Below the pieces are notes generated by a model. It was not told where the DNA came from and did no database searches. It worked only from the letters and a program-made list of their open reading frames with translations. The position numbers and the translations under genes are program-made. A stretch of 64,000 bases of DNA from Cunninghamella blakesleeana (Eukaryota > Mucoromycota > Mucoromycetes > Mucorales > Cunninghamellaceae), in assembly GCA_017871115.1 (NCBI GenBank), contig JAFCIZ010000002.1, positions 1,323,501 through 1,387,500 of the forward strand, written 5' to 3'. This document shows, piece by piece, positions 25,814 to 35,654 of the stretch (position 1 is its first letter; each line of letters begins with the position of its first letter).

Positions 25814-26417
25814 AAATTAATTTTTTAACCTTCGAGTCTGTAACCTCTGAACCAACAACTTCTGAGCCGACAACCTCTGAACCGACAACCTTTGAATCGG
25901 CAACCTTTTGACCTCGTACAAAAATAATAATTTTTAAAAATTTTGTTTTAATATAAATAGGAAAGAATATTTTTCTTTCTCTTTTGTTTTTTCTTTCTTT
26001 GTCAAATATAAATATCATATTTTTAAATAATATTTTATATAATAAATATTTTATTTGTCCAAACCAATTTTAATTTTAAATTTTATTAACTTTACATATG
26101 TTTCTCAAGTGAAATCTTTTTATTTTATTTCTTAAGTGAAATCAATTTTATTTTATCTTTAAATTTTTATAACATATATAAATTAATTATTTTATTTTGT
26201 TTTATCTGATATTTTATATCATTATATTTTTTTTTATATACATTCTATTATCTTATTAGATTATTACTCTTTTTATACAATAATCTACTATCTGACTTTA
26301 AAATTCATTTGCATATATTTTTGAATTTTTCTCTTACACACTTTATTATATTTTTATTTTTACTTTTGCTTTAACTTAAGTCGTCCTACTTATAAAACAA
26401 GAACTGGTGCTCACTGG
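25779..26417 (+). repeat. LTR remnant, family G
   Basis: From about 25815 this matches the LTR at 51652-52140: both share AATATAAATAGGAAAGAAT, a T/C-rich stretch, TTGTCAAATATAAATATCAT and the core ACTTATAAAACAAGAACTGG. The copy is cut at 26417 by the start of another LTR (TGTTATGGTATGG). The left boundary is uncertain because the adjoining ORF3 relic seems to run into it. Confidence 0.6.
25835..25912 (+). repeat. 15-bp minisatellite in the LTR U3 region
   Basis: About five units of the form AACCTCTGAACCGAC (variants ACTTCTGAGCCGACA and ACCTTTGAATCGGCA) lie in tandem upstream of the LTR TATA region. Analogous but different 15-bp arrays occur in other LTRs here. Confidence 0.8.
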
Positions 26418-26953
26418 TGTTATGGTATGGCTGAACTTACCATACCTAAATAATCCTCGAAATAATTTTTAAATACATATATATTCATTTATATATATGT
26501 ATATATATATATATATATGTATCTGCATATATAAATATATGCAGGTATAAATATATTAACCTTATATTTTATTTATATTTTATCTTATTTATATATCTTA
26601 TATTATATATTTTATCTAACTTATATTTACTCCCTTATTTATATTGACCTTTATATATACTTAAGAGTCTGTGTTTAAATTCAGATTTTTTTATATATAA
26701 AGAAGCGAAATTTTTATTTTATTTTTGAAAAATCAGTTAATACGAAGTTAATATTCAGTTAATTTTAAATAAAAGAACTTATATTATAACCAATAAGTCT
26801 ATTAACTCATCTTTTTAACTAAAGATTATATTTATTTTATATTAATATTGTTGATTACTATCCAATATTACCTTATATTATTTTATTATAATAATCGTTG
26901 ATCTTTATCCGATATTATATTTTATTTTATTTTAATTTTATTACACTTCGTTT

Positions 26954-27042
26954 GTGATAATGGTTGTTGTAATCATTCTTTATTTATTAAATCGAACTTT
27001 GCACTGAGTTTAAAATTAGAAAATATAAAATAAAATATATAA

Positions 27043-27087
<45 letters not shown>

Positions 27088-27103
27088 CTTTATCTTCTTT
27101 TCG
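26954..27103 (+). repeat. Left inverted terminal repeat of the DIRS element
   Basis: GTGATAATGGTTGTTGTAAT through CTTTATCTTCTTT is the reverse complement of 30700-30853, apart from the length of the T run at about 27055-27087. The left-specific outer tail TTACACTTCGTTT (26941-26953) is not in the right repeat but is copied in the internal complementary region. Confidence 0.9.
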
Positions 27104-27157
27104 TTCGAACTTTGTACTTATGCACCTGGTATCTACCGTCTGGGTACTATTCTCATA

Positions 27158-27385
27158 ATGAATAAAGATCCTGTTGATAATAGTAATGATATTCCTCCTT
27201 GGCTACCACAATTTCTTGATAAGTTAAATAAATCTCCGTTATCAACTAATTCAGCCACTGTTAACTTTTGGGATAAACAATCTACTCTTAACACAGCACT
27301 GTTAAGGAGAAAAAGAAAAGCTATATATACTAGAAGTTCGGAAGATAATTATTTAGTTCCCCCGACGAATTTCATAAATACTTAG
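27158..27385 (+). CDS. DIRS short first ORF (putative gag-like)
   Basis: A 75-codon ORF begins with the first ATG after the left repeat (MNKDPVDNSNDIPPWLPQFL). It overlaps the reverse-transcriptase frame (open from 27349) by 37 nt, near a run of five C residues at 27359-27363. The product resembles nothing I can name; the position suggests the N-terminal part of a Gag. The downstream frame continues with a basic, Asn/Ser-rich segment (NKKSKRLKYKCSASYHINNK), so the two could be one protein split by a frameshift, either programmed or mutational. Confidence 0.5.
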   Translation: MNKDPVDNSNDIPPWLPQFLDKLNKSPLSTNSATVNFWDKQSTLNTALLRRKRKAIYTRSSEDNYLVPPTNFINT

Positions 27386-29508
27386 AGATATATCGCTATT
27401 TACAACAGTTTACAAAAAATAAAAAATCTAAAAGATTAAAATATAAGTGTTCAGCATCATATCACATAAATAATAAACGACGAAGTTCGTATAGAAAAAA
27501 TTATAACAACACCTTCAACTCTAGTTTAACACACGATAGCTATTCATCATCGGTATCTAATAATGGTTTTAATTATTTTACTGAAAATGCATTACCAGAA
27601 AATATAGTAGGAGGGCGTCTATCTTCATTTGCTTCCTTGTGGTCTTCTATTTTACAAGAACCTTTACACCCATGGCTCTTTAAAGTTATACGTAATGGAT
27701 TCAAACTTTATTTCAATTATCCACCGCCTTTGACACTAAAAGTTAATCAACCTTATGGAATAAATCAACTTTCGACTACTTCTATTAGTGTGATAGATAA
27801 AGAAATAAACACCCTACTATTAAAAAATGCTATTGAACATGTCAACGATCGTTCATTCGGCTTTATCTCAAATCTTTTCGTTATACCAAAAAAAGATGGA
27901 GGTTTAAGACCAGTTCTCAATCTACGTCGTTTAAATGAATACCTACCTCAACGTCATTTCAAAATGGAAACTTTACAAATGATATCTTCTCTGCTTCAAC
28001 CTAATGATTATCTCACATCCATTGATCTTCAAGATGCCTTTCACCATATCCCTATTGATGTAACATCACGTAATTATTTACGATTTATGTGGAAACAACA
28101 ACTGTATCAATATAAAGTCTTACCTTTTGGTTTGGCATTATCACCTTGGGTATTTACAAAGGTAGTTAAACCTTTATTACATTGGGCACGTAAACAAGGT
28201 ATTAGAATCACAGCATATCTGGATGACATTCTTATTATGGCTCCAACGCGCGAAAAATCAATATTACATACTCAACTGGTTCATGATAAAATGAAGCAAA
28301 TGGGATGGTTAATCAATGACAAAAAATCGCAACTTACACCAACTCAAAAGATAGATCATCTAGGTATGACAATTAATACAATGGACATGACACTTACGGT
28401 GCCTGGCAAGAAGATAAGATCCATCAGACGTTTAGCCTATAAGTTACTATATAAAACATCAACAACATGGAGATTATTATCAAGTTTTATTGGTACAGCA
28501 TTAGCAACTTTTATGGGAAATATTCAGGCTAAATTTCGAACTAGACGACTAATCCAACAACTTAATATGTATCGTAAAAAATCTACCGATCATTTAGTTC
28601 CAATTAATCAACATATGAAACAAGAGCTTACTTGGTGGATATCTCAATTATTAAAATGGAATGGAAGAAATATTATACAACAATCACCTTTACAAATTTT
28701 TACTGATGCTTCAAACGATGGATGGGGAATCGTTTCGGATAATGGTAACCTAAGTGGAAAATGGTCACCTTCCGTAATACATGAACACATAAATTATAAA
28801 GAGCTCCTTGTAGTTAAAAAAGCCATACAATGGCAACATCAAAAACAATTACATATAAACGATAGTCATCTTCACTTTCAAATATGTATTGATAATTTAT
28901 CAGCTATGTCATATATTTATAAGTTTGGTGGTACACGTTCTAAAAAACTCAATAATTTAGCTATGGACATTTGGAAATATTGTTTTAGTAATAATGTTGA
29001 ATTATCTACTCTATATGTACCTTCAAAACTTAATCCGGCTGATGCACCTTCAAGACAGCTCCATGATCAAATTGAATGGTCTATTCCTCAACGTACTTTT
29101 AATTGGCTCGATAACCTTTGGGGACCTCATGTAGTAGACTTGTTTGCCTCACCAAAAAATTCAAAAATTCCGACTTATTTTATATCATATCAATATTATT
29201 CTGATGCAGCAGGAACCAATGCATTTTCAATATCATGGAAAAACATTAATGGTAGAATATATTTAGCTCCACCTTGGAATTTAATATTACAAGTACTTCA
29301 ACGGTTACAAAAGTCTCCACAATCTGCGACGCTAATTACACCTAATTGGCCTTCAGCTCCTTGGTATCCAATTGCAGCTAATCTTGCTCAACAACAACCA
29401 ATTATATTACAACAACATCATTTAATAGATCATGAGGAAGATAATCATATTATAAAAAAGAATAATAGATGGACAATGTTAGCATGGGATCTTGATCAAC
29501 CTACATAA
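27349..29508 (+). CDS. DIRS reverse transcriptase - RNase H - methyltransferase-like polyprotein
   Basis: The frame is open for 719 codons and has no ATG near its start, so it is probably reached by frameshift from the short upstream ORF. Reverse transcriptase motifs are LFVIPKKDGGLRPVLNLRRL, SIDLQDAFHHIPI, VLPFGLALSPWVFTKV and the catalytic YLDDILI. The RNase H part shows IFTDASNDGWGIV, then HINYKELLVVKKA and IDNLSAMSYIYK. The C-terminal part (VDLFASPKNSKIP, YLAPPWNLI, ITPNWPSAPWYP) is the DIRS-specific domain often called Dam-like methyltransferase. No internal stops are present, so the gene may still be functional. Confidence 0.92.
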   Translation, partial: LFSSPDEFHKYLEIYRYLQQFTKNKKSKRLKYKCSASYHINNKRRSSYRKNYNNTFNSSLTHDSYSSSVSNNGFNYFTENALPENIVGGRLSSFASLWSSILQEPLHPWLFKVIRNGFKLYFNYPPPLTLKVNQPYGINQLSTTSISVIDKEINTLLLKNAIEHVNDRSFGFISNLFVIPKKDGGLRPVLNLRRLNEYLPQRHFKMETLQMISSLLQPNDYLTSIDLQDAFHHIPIDVTSRNYLRFMWKQQLYQYKVLPFGLALSPWVFTKVVKPLLHWARKQGIRITAYLDDILIMAPTREKSILHTQLVHDKMKQMGWLINDKKSQLTPTQKIDHLGMTINTMDMTLTVPGKKIRSIRRLAYKLLYKTSTTWRLLSSFIGTALATFMGNIQAKFRTRRLIQQLNMYRKKSTDHLVPINQHMKQELTWWISQLLKWNGRNIIQQSPLQIFTDASNDGWGIVSDNGNLSGKWSPSVIHEHINYKELLVVKKAIQWQHQKQLHINDSHLHFQICIDNLSAMSYIYKFGGTRSKKLNNLAMDIWKYCFSNNVELSTLYVPSKLNPADAPSRQLHDQIEWSIPQRTFNWLDNLWGPHVVDLFASPKNSKIPTYFISYQYYSDAAGTNAFSISWKNINGRIYLAPPWNLILQVLQRLQKSPQSATLITPNWPSAPWYPIAANLAQQQPIILQQHHLIDHEEDNHIIKKNNRWTMLAWDLDQPT

Positions 29509-29872
29509 TCACATTTAAATAGATATATATAATTACATAGTCTATTCTTTATATCGATTTTCAAATATGTTATACAACCACTACTTATTCGACTTGCTCA
29601 ACTACATTCTAATTAAATTATATAACAGCTCTCACTACATTATTTTAATTCAAATGAATATTAAAGATAAGATGAATTAATCATATACATATACATCGAC
29701 AATAATAATTATAAAGGAAATATTAATATATACAATAATATAGATCTACATGGCAATATAAGCTAACATCATAAATACATAGAAAGGATATCAGAATAAC
29801 ATATAGAAGAGTAAATTATACAATTCTACAATAATTCACATATACTTATTATTTATTAGGAAGTTTATTCGC

Positions 29873-29912
<40 letters not shown>

Positions 29913-30177
29913 GGATCTACTATTATTTTACACTATGGAGTTACTGGTATAATTACACCATTGATATACGTATTAATGACAAAAGCTACTAATAGAGACA
30001 ACTAGGGTAGAGCTACTACTATTACAAGGTATTTCAATATTTAGCTCAACAATCAAGAAAATTCATATACATCAACAATGTTTATAAATTAACAAGTAGT
30101 TTATTTTATCACTATCATCACCCAAGAAAATATATATGGATTAGTAAGTAGTTTAATTTTACCACTATCATCATCTC

Positions 30178-30225
<48 letters not shown>

Positions 30226-30547
30226 TATGTATAAAGAGATATATACATACATTACAACTTGAATATAACAATACACTGCTATAGACACATACATATTAAA
30301 TATTTGGTTCAACACAGATTATTATAATAGCAACCCGACCCATTTATGCATCTTTACACTTGGTTAAATACATTTAAATATGCAGTTATAGTTATATGAC
30401 CCTTTAAATCTTTCTACACATAATTCTATATTTCTATACAAATATTTTTGATTTGTACACTACAATTATATGTTATCTCATTATTGATACAATCATTTAA
30501 TTGTCTATCACATTTGTTTTCTTTTATTATATCTTATACTCTGGATC
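29509..30547. other. Non-coding 3' part of the DIRS element with two long poly-A runs
   Basis: In DIRS relatives a tyrosine recombinase ORF overlaps or follows the reverse transcriptase. Here no ORF is open on either strand; only poly-A runs at about 29875-29910 and 30180-30221 stand out in otherwise AT-rich sequence. Confidence 0.75.
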
Positions 30548-30641
30548 AACAACCATTATCACAAACGAAGTGTAATAGTATGTAATACGAATACTTTATG
30601 AAGTATTTAACATATTACACGAGTAAGTGATAATGGTTGTT
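30548..30641. repeat. DIRS internal complementary region (circle-junction copy)
   Basis: Bases 30548-30575 are the reverse complement of the left outer end (26941-26968), and 30573-30641 that of the right outer end (30839-30907). The two halves overlap on TAAT (30573-30576), the complement of the ATTA found at both element ends. In the DIRS replication model this region templates closure of the single-stranded circle. Confidence 0.93.
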
Positions 30642-30699
30642 CCCACCCTCCTCTCCCTTTTATCTTTAAGCTATAATTACACTCATACTCACTCAAAGA

Positions 30700-30707
30700 A
30701 GATAAAG

Positions 30708-30764
<57 letters not shown>

Positions 30765-30907
30765 TTATATATTTTATTTTATATTTTCTAATTTTAAACT
30801 CAGTGCAAAGTTCGATTTAATAAATAAAGAATGATTACAACAACCATTATCACTTACTCGTGTAATATGTTAAATACTTCATAAAGTATTCGTATTACAT
30901 ACTATTA
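30700..30907 (-). repeat. Right inverted terminal repeat of the DIRS element with its outer extension
   Basis: AAAGAAGATAAAG, a long A run, (AT)n and CTCAGTGCAAAGTTCGATTT mirror the left repeat. The outer extension (30854-30907, TTACTCGTGTAATATG to CATACTATTA) is right-specific and contains an internal hairpin (ATACTTCATAAAGTAT). Confidence 0.9.
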
Positions 30908-31086
30908 CTTTGTCTATATAATTGTTGATCTTTATCCAATTATATAATTTATTTTATTTTATTTTATTATTTTATTTTTATCTTAAACTATTAATTTAAA
31001 CTAAGTTGTATCTACTTATAAAACAAGATACTGGTGCTCACTGACAACTAAACTAAACTATAAAACTAACTACTTTCCAAAACTAT

Positions 31087-32379
31087 TGTCGACAATGGTG
31101 ATACCAATGGCGCTCTTTGAAATTGGTCACTGCTTTTTTGAACCGTTGTTCAATATGAAAGTCACTTCCATATCTTTTCCCTACTCTCAATATACTTTAA
31201 ATAATTTTTTTAATTTTTTTTAAATATAAATAGAACCAATTTTTTTCTCTTTCTTTCTCTTAAATTGTCAAATTTTTATAATAAATTATTATCTACTAAA
31301 TAATTATTGAACTTGTCCACTTTATAAAACAAACTTTATAATTTTAAATTTTTTTATTTTAACTTACTATAACATATTCAATTATTGAACTTATCTATTT
31401 TTTATTTAACAAATTATTTTATTTTTATTTTATTTTTACTTTATAATATTTTATATTATTATATACTATCTTATTTTATAATATTTATTCACTTAAATAT
31501 TCTATACTACTGATCTAAATCATTTAAACTCTTTACTACTTATTTTACTCGGCGGTCATTAAACTTTTGCTTTAATCCTGCTTATATTTTACTTATAATC
31601 TTTATTTTATTTTCTGTTAGCAATAATGCTCTTTAATATTATTTTTTTTCCTTATTTGGGCCTGATTTTGTGTTACTGGTGCCATGACTCCAGAGCCATA
31701 ACTCCAGTGTAATGACTCCGGTGCTATGACTCCAGCGTCATGACTCCGGTGCTATGACTCCAGCGTCATGACTCCAGCGTTATGACTCCAAACTTTATTT
31801 TATCTCTCCTCACTCTCATAAATTTTTAATTTTTATCTTTTTTTTTTTGTATAAATAGAATCATTTTTTTTCTCTTTCTTTCTCTTAAATTGTCAAATTT
31901 TTATAATAAATTATTATCTATTAAATAATTATTGAACTTGTCCACTTTATAAATCATATTTTATAATTTTAACTTATTTTACTTATAACTTATTCAAATT
32001 ACTGAATTTATCTATTTTTTTATAACAAACTATATCATTTTATTTTTTTATTTTATATTTATTTACTTAAATATATTTTTCAACAATTCAAATTTAAATT
32101 ACTTTTTAAATTTTCTTATTATATATATTTTACATTGCGGTTACTGAAATCTCTCTTTAATCCTGCAATTATATTACACCTTTTAAAATTTTTATTTTTT
32201 TATTTCTTTATTTTTTACTTTATTTTATTTTATTTTTTTTATTCCTTTATATTAAGTCGTTCTACTTATAAAACAGGAACTGGTGCTCACTGGAATTATA
32301 TTATACATATCAAATATTACTTATAATACTCATTCCTCATTTCAAAAAAAATAAATCTTAAACAAAAACCCACACAACA
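31087..32379 (+). repeat. Composite of two LTRs (family B type then a relative)
   Basis: 31087-31614 matches the start of the 5' LTR of element B (TGTCGACAATGGTGATACCA at 31087 and 53018). At 31615 a second LTR-like start, TGTTAGCAATAATGC, begins and the T/C-rich U3/R part repeats in diverged form (31851-31945 against 31220-31320). The end (ACTTATAAAACAGGAACTGG to CACACAACA at 32379) again matches element B's LTR. No matching target duplication is visible, so recombination between LTRs is likely. Confidence 0.65.
31680..31790 (+). repeat. 15-bp minisatellite in LTR U3
   Basis: About seven units of the form ATGACTCCAGCGTC / ATGACTCCGGTGCT lie in tandem. The unit length matches the array at 25835 but the sequence is unrelated. 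Confidence 0.8.
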
Positions 32380-32411
32380 CTACTTTCCAAAACTATAAAA
32401 GGAAATTCTAC

Positions 32412-33055
32412 TGTTATGTTCTGGCTAAACCTCCCATATTTGGGCAAGGCTTAACTATAATCTTATTTTATATATATACATATAGGTATATATATCCCAT
32501 TTAAACTCAGTATAGATATATATATATACTCTCTTATATATATGCACTAGCATATATATATCAATGATCGGTATTTAAAATTCAAATCCTTTTTATATAA
32601 ATACTCGACAATTTTTATTTTATTTTTGAAAAATCAGTTAATAACAAGTTAATTTTAAATAAAAGAATTTATATTATAACCAATAAGTCTATTAACTCAT
32701 CTTTTTAGCTAAAGATTATTTTTATTTTATATTAATATTGTTGATTACTATCCAATATTACTTTATATTATTTTATTATAATAATCGTTGATCTTTATCC
32801 GATATTATACTTATTTTATTTTAATTTTATTACTTTGTCTATATAATTGTTGATCTTTATCCAATTATATAATTTATTTTATTTTACTTTATTATTTTAT
32901 TTTTATTTTAAACTATCAATCTAAACTAAGTTGTATCTACTTATAAAACAAGATACTGGTGCTCACTGACAACTAAACTAAACTACAAAGCTATCTACTT
33001 TCCAAAACTATAAAAGGAAATTCTATTTTTCAAACAACCAAAAATTTACACAACA
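32412..33055 (+). repeat. Solo LTR of family A with 4-bp target duplication CTAC
   Basis: TGTTATGTTCTGGC at the start and ACACAACA at the end are flanked by CTAC at 32408-32411 and 33056-33059. The LTR is inserted in the tail of an older LTR (ACTATAAAAGGAAATTCTAC). Length is 644 bp. No internal coding region is attached. Confidence 0.8.
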
Positions 33056-33059
33056 CTAC

Positions 33060-33144
33060 TTTTCAAACAACCAAAAATTTACACAACAACTTGTAAAACA
33101 AGATACTGGTACTCACTGACGACTAAACTAATCTACAAAACTAT
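33060..33144 (+). repeat. Older LTR tail hosting element C (left side)
   Basis: An LTR end (CAAACAACCAAAAATTTACA) and a partial LTR core (AAAACAAGATACTGGTACTC) precede element C. Its right-hand continuation is 50817-50864 (CTATAAAAGGAAATTCTACT). CTAT at 33141-33144 is repeated at 50817-50820. Confidence 0.7.
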
Positions 33145-33533
33145 TGTTATGAAGTGGATTCGTTTGGATCACTTCAAAAACGGTGTTTAAATTTTAAACC
33201 TTATTTTATACTTTTACCTTTCATGGGAAGATAAAAAGTTTATATATTACTTTTACTTTCTCTTGGAAGATAAAAAGTTCTATACTTTTACCTTCTCTCA
33301 GAAGATAAAAAGTCAAACCTTATTTCTAAAAAATAGTATAAATACTCGACATTTTTATTTTTATTTTTGAAAAATCAGTTAATTTGAAATAAAGATTTTT
33401 ATATATTAAATTCTCTTAACTCATCTTTTTAGCTAAAGATTATATTTATTTTATATTAATATTGTTGATTACTATCCAATATTATTTTATATTATATTAT
33501 TATAATAATCGTTGATCTTTATCCGATATTATA

Positions 33534-35213
33534 CAGTGGCTTCCAGAAGTGTTCGAATGTTTTCGTTTTTTTTATAAAATCAATTGTATCAATAAAACTT
33601 ATTATTTAACCATGCATGATTTATACATCAATCGAAAGCCCTATTGATTGGCTTTCATATGAATATATTTATATGCATTTCCATATTTGGGTTGCGGAGT
33701 AAATGGTGTTTGAAAATTATTGGCACATTCGAACAGTTGTGTTGCGATGCCAAAAAAATACCACAACTTGTAATAAAACAATAATAGAGTATAAAATAAC
33801 CTATAAAATGTTAGAATAAACCTGTTTCGCACTTTCTTAGTTCAAATCTATAGCTAATATTCTATTTTTTATATATTTTTTATATCAATATTGTCCATTT
33901 TTTAGTGATCTGTTATCAACATGCGTCCTATTCAAAATTCCATCAAGAACCAAGTCATTAACCTTCTCAAACAAGGTAAATCTATGCGTCAAGTAGCAAA
34001 GGATGTTGGTGTAAGTTGTACAACTGTCCACAAGTACTCTGCAGGTCTTGAACGGGAGATTCCTATGGCTGTTGGTGGTGCTGTATCCAAGCTCACTGGT
34101 AGAGACAAGTCCTTTTGTGTACATCAAGTGACCAAAGGAGGTAAAAGTAATGCTACTGAGGTGCGAAAGGCATTAAAGGAACATTTGGAAATCGATATAA
34201 GTGCTCAAACAGTCCGTAGAACACTTAAAGAAAAAGGATTAGGGTCCTTTGTCAAGCCAAAGAAACCTCTCCTCAGTGCCAAAAATGTTAAAGCTCGTTT
34301 AGCTTGGGCAAAAGCACACAAAGATTGGACTTTAGATGACTGGAGTCGTGTCATTTGGTCAGACGAAACCAAAATTAATCGTTTTGGATCGGATGGACGC
34401 CGCTATGCTTGGAAAAGGGCCGAAGAAAAGCTCCAACCTAAACATGTCAAGCAAACAGTCAAACATGGCGGTAGAAACATAATGGTTTGGGGATGCATTT
34501 CGTACGATGGCCCGGGTTACATGACTAAAATTGATACAGTTTTAGATAAGGAACTCTACCAAGCTATTTTGGAGCATGAATTAGTGCATACATTTGACTG
34601 GTATGGCATGGATCAAAGCAAAATGGTCTTTCAACAAGATAACGATCCAAAACACACAGCCAAAACAGTCAAAGAATACTTGGAAAACCAGCTTTTTTCG
34701 GTAATGGAATGGCCTGCACAGTCGCCTGACTTGAATCCCATTGAGAATATATGGGCTTTGGTGAAAAACAGACTCTTTAGCAACTATACTACACCACCAA
34801 AAGGGATGTTAGACTTGTGGGACCGTACTCAGGAAGTATGGAATACAATCACGGCTGAAGATTGTAAAAAAGTGATAGAAACAATGCCTAAACGTTGTAA
34901 TGATGTAATAAAAGCAAAGGGCTATTGGATTGATTATTAAATAAAGACTTTTTATACCATTTATATTGTGTTTTAATTATATTTTTAATTTTTTTGGTAT
35001 CGCAACACAACTGTTCGAATGTGCCAATAATTTTCAAACACCATTTACTCCGCAACCCAAATATGGAAATGCATATAAATATATTCATATGAAAGCCAAT
35101 CAATAGGGCTTTCGATTGATGTATAAATCATGCATGGTTAAATAATAAGTTTTATTGATACAATTGATTTTATAAAAAAAACGAAAACATTCGAACACTT
35201 CTGGAAGCCACTG
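33534..35213 (+). mobile_element. Tc1/mariner element, family A copy 1
   Basis: The element has 218-bp terminal inverted repeats (33534-33751 and 34996-35213) that start CAGTGGCTTCCAGAAGTG, and TA duplications at 33532-33533 and 35214-35215. Each repeat holds an outer TGTTCGAATGT motif and an inverted inner copy. Length 1680 bp, identical in length to copy 2 at 58025. Confidence 0.95.
33921..34940 (+). CDS. Tc1-like transposase, family A copy 1 (intact frame)
   Basis: This 339-residue cut-and-paste transposase has an N-terminal pair of helix-turn-helix domains (MRQVAKDVGVSCTTVHKYS at about 23-41) and a DD34E catalytic core: IWSDETKIN, FQQDNDPKHTA and SPDLNPIENIW. Thirty-four residues separate the second Asp and the Glu. 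The usual GGGN box reads HGGRN here, a Gly-to-Arg change compared with copy 2, which may lower activity. The frame is otherwise intact and could encode a full protein. Confidence 0.95.
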   Translation: MRPIQNSIKNQVINLLKQGKSMRQVAKDVGVSCTTVHKYSAGLEREIPMAVGGAVSKLTGRDKSFCVHQVTKGGKSNATEVRKALKEHLEIDISAQTVRRTLKEKGLGSFVKPKKPLLSAKNVKARLAWAKAHKDWTLDDWSRVIWSDETKINRFGSDGRRYAWKRAEEKLQPKHVKQTVKHGGRNIMVWGCISYDGPGYMTKIDTVLDKELYQAILEHELVHTFDWYGMDQSKMVFQQDNDPKHTAKTVKEYLENQLFSVMEWPAQSPDLNPIENIWALVKNRLFSNYTTPPKGMLDLWDRTQEVWNTITAEDCKKVIETMPKRCNDVIKAKGYWIDY

Positions 35214-35466
35214 TATTTATTTTATTTTAATTTTATTATTTTGTCTATATAATTGTTGATCTTTATCCAATTATATAATTTATTTTATTTTATTTTATTA
35301 TTTTATTTTTATTTTAAACTATCAATCTAAACTAAGTTGTATCTACTTATAAAACAAGATACTGGTGCTCACTGACGACTAAACTAAACTACAAAACTAT
35401 CTACTTTCCAAAACTATAAAAGGAAATTCTACTTTTCAAACAACCAAAAATTTACACAACATATTT

Positions 35467-35484
35467 TGGTGCTCACTGGCGGGG
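35467..35484 (+). other. Primer-binding site of element C
   Basis: TGGTGCTCACTGGCGGGG begins 5 nt after the LTR end. The same 18 nt follow the 5' LTR of element B (55418-55435), and the two elements diverge right after it, which fits a tRNA-complementary site. It would pair with a tRNA ending CAGTGAGCACCA; I could not assign the tRNA. Confidence 0.75.
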
Positions 35485-35654
35485 TAATACTAAAAATCGG
35501 GGGATATACTAAAAATCCAGGGAAACACTAATTATCAAGGAATAACTAAATCTATAAAAGAATATAATCAAGAATACTTAAATTCAAGTAAACAACTACT
35601 TTAAAAATATACAAACTTTATCATCCTATTTCAAAAACTTATCTTTATATTCCA

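Larger units (their letters stand above)
26940..30907 (+). mobile_element. DIRS-type retroelement with inverted terminal repeats
   Basis: The element has the DIRS plan: inverted terminal repeats (26954-27103 against 30700-30853), a DIRS-type reverse transcriptase gene, and an internal complementary region (30548-30641) that matches both outer ends. The boundaries are the shared tetranucleotide ATTA at 26940-26943 and 30904-30907. The host LTR site without insertion is seen in relatives (TTTTATTACTTTGTC near 32825-32839), so insertion left no target duplication, as expected for tyrosine-recombinase integration. The body is about 3.96 kb. No recombinase gene is visible, so this copy may depend on another. 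Confidence 0.92.
26418..31086 (+). repeat. LTR of family A, split by the DIRS element
   Basis: The LTR starts TGTTATGGTATGGCTGAACT at 26418 and runs to 26943. It resumes at 30908 (CTTTGTCTATATAATTGTTG) and is broken again at 31086 by another LTR. Uninterrupted relatives lie at 32412-33055 and 52169-52933. It contains the core ACTTATAAAACAAGATACTGG (about 31014-31034). Confidence 0.75.
33145..35461 (+). repeat. 5' LTR of element C, interrupted by Tc1-A copy 1
   Basis: TGTTATGAAGTGGATTCG to TTTACACAACA. The segments 33145-33533 and 35216-35461 together equal the 3' LTR (50182-50816). A short tandem of CTTTTACCTT...AAGATAAAAAGT (about 33208-33313, three copies) lies in U3. The TATA-like core ACTTATAAAACAAGATACTGG is at about 35345-35365. 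Confidence 0.92.

Noticed and set aside
25835..25912. CRISPR-like array
   Set aside because: Short 15-bp tandem units with no spacers in a eukaryotic LTR; a minisatellite.
33641..33832. Short ORFs in the Tc1-A terminal repeats (also at 58132 and 59379)
   Set aside because: They recur only because the repeats are duplicated; no coding signal.
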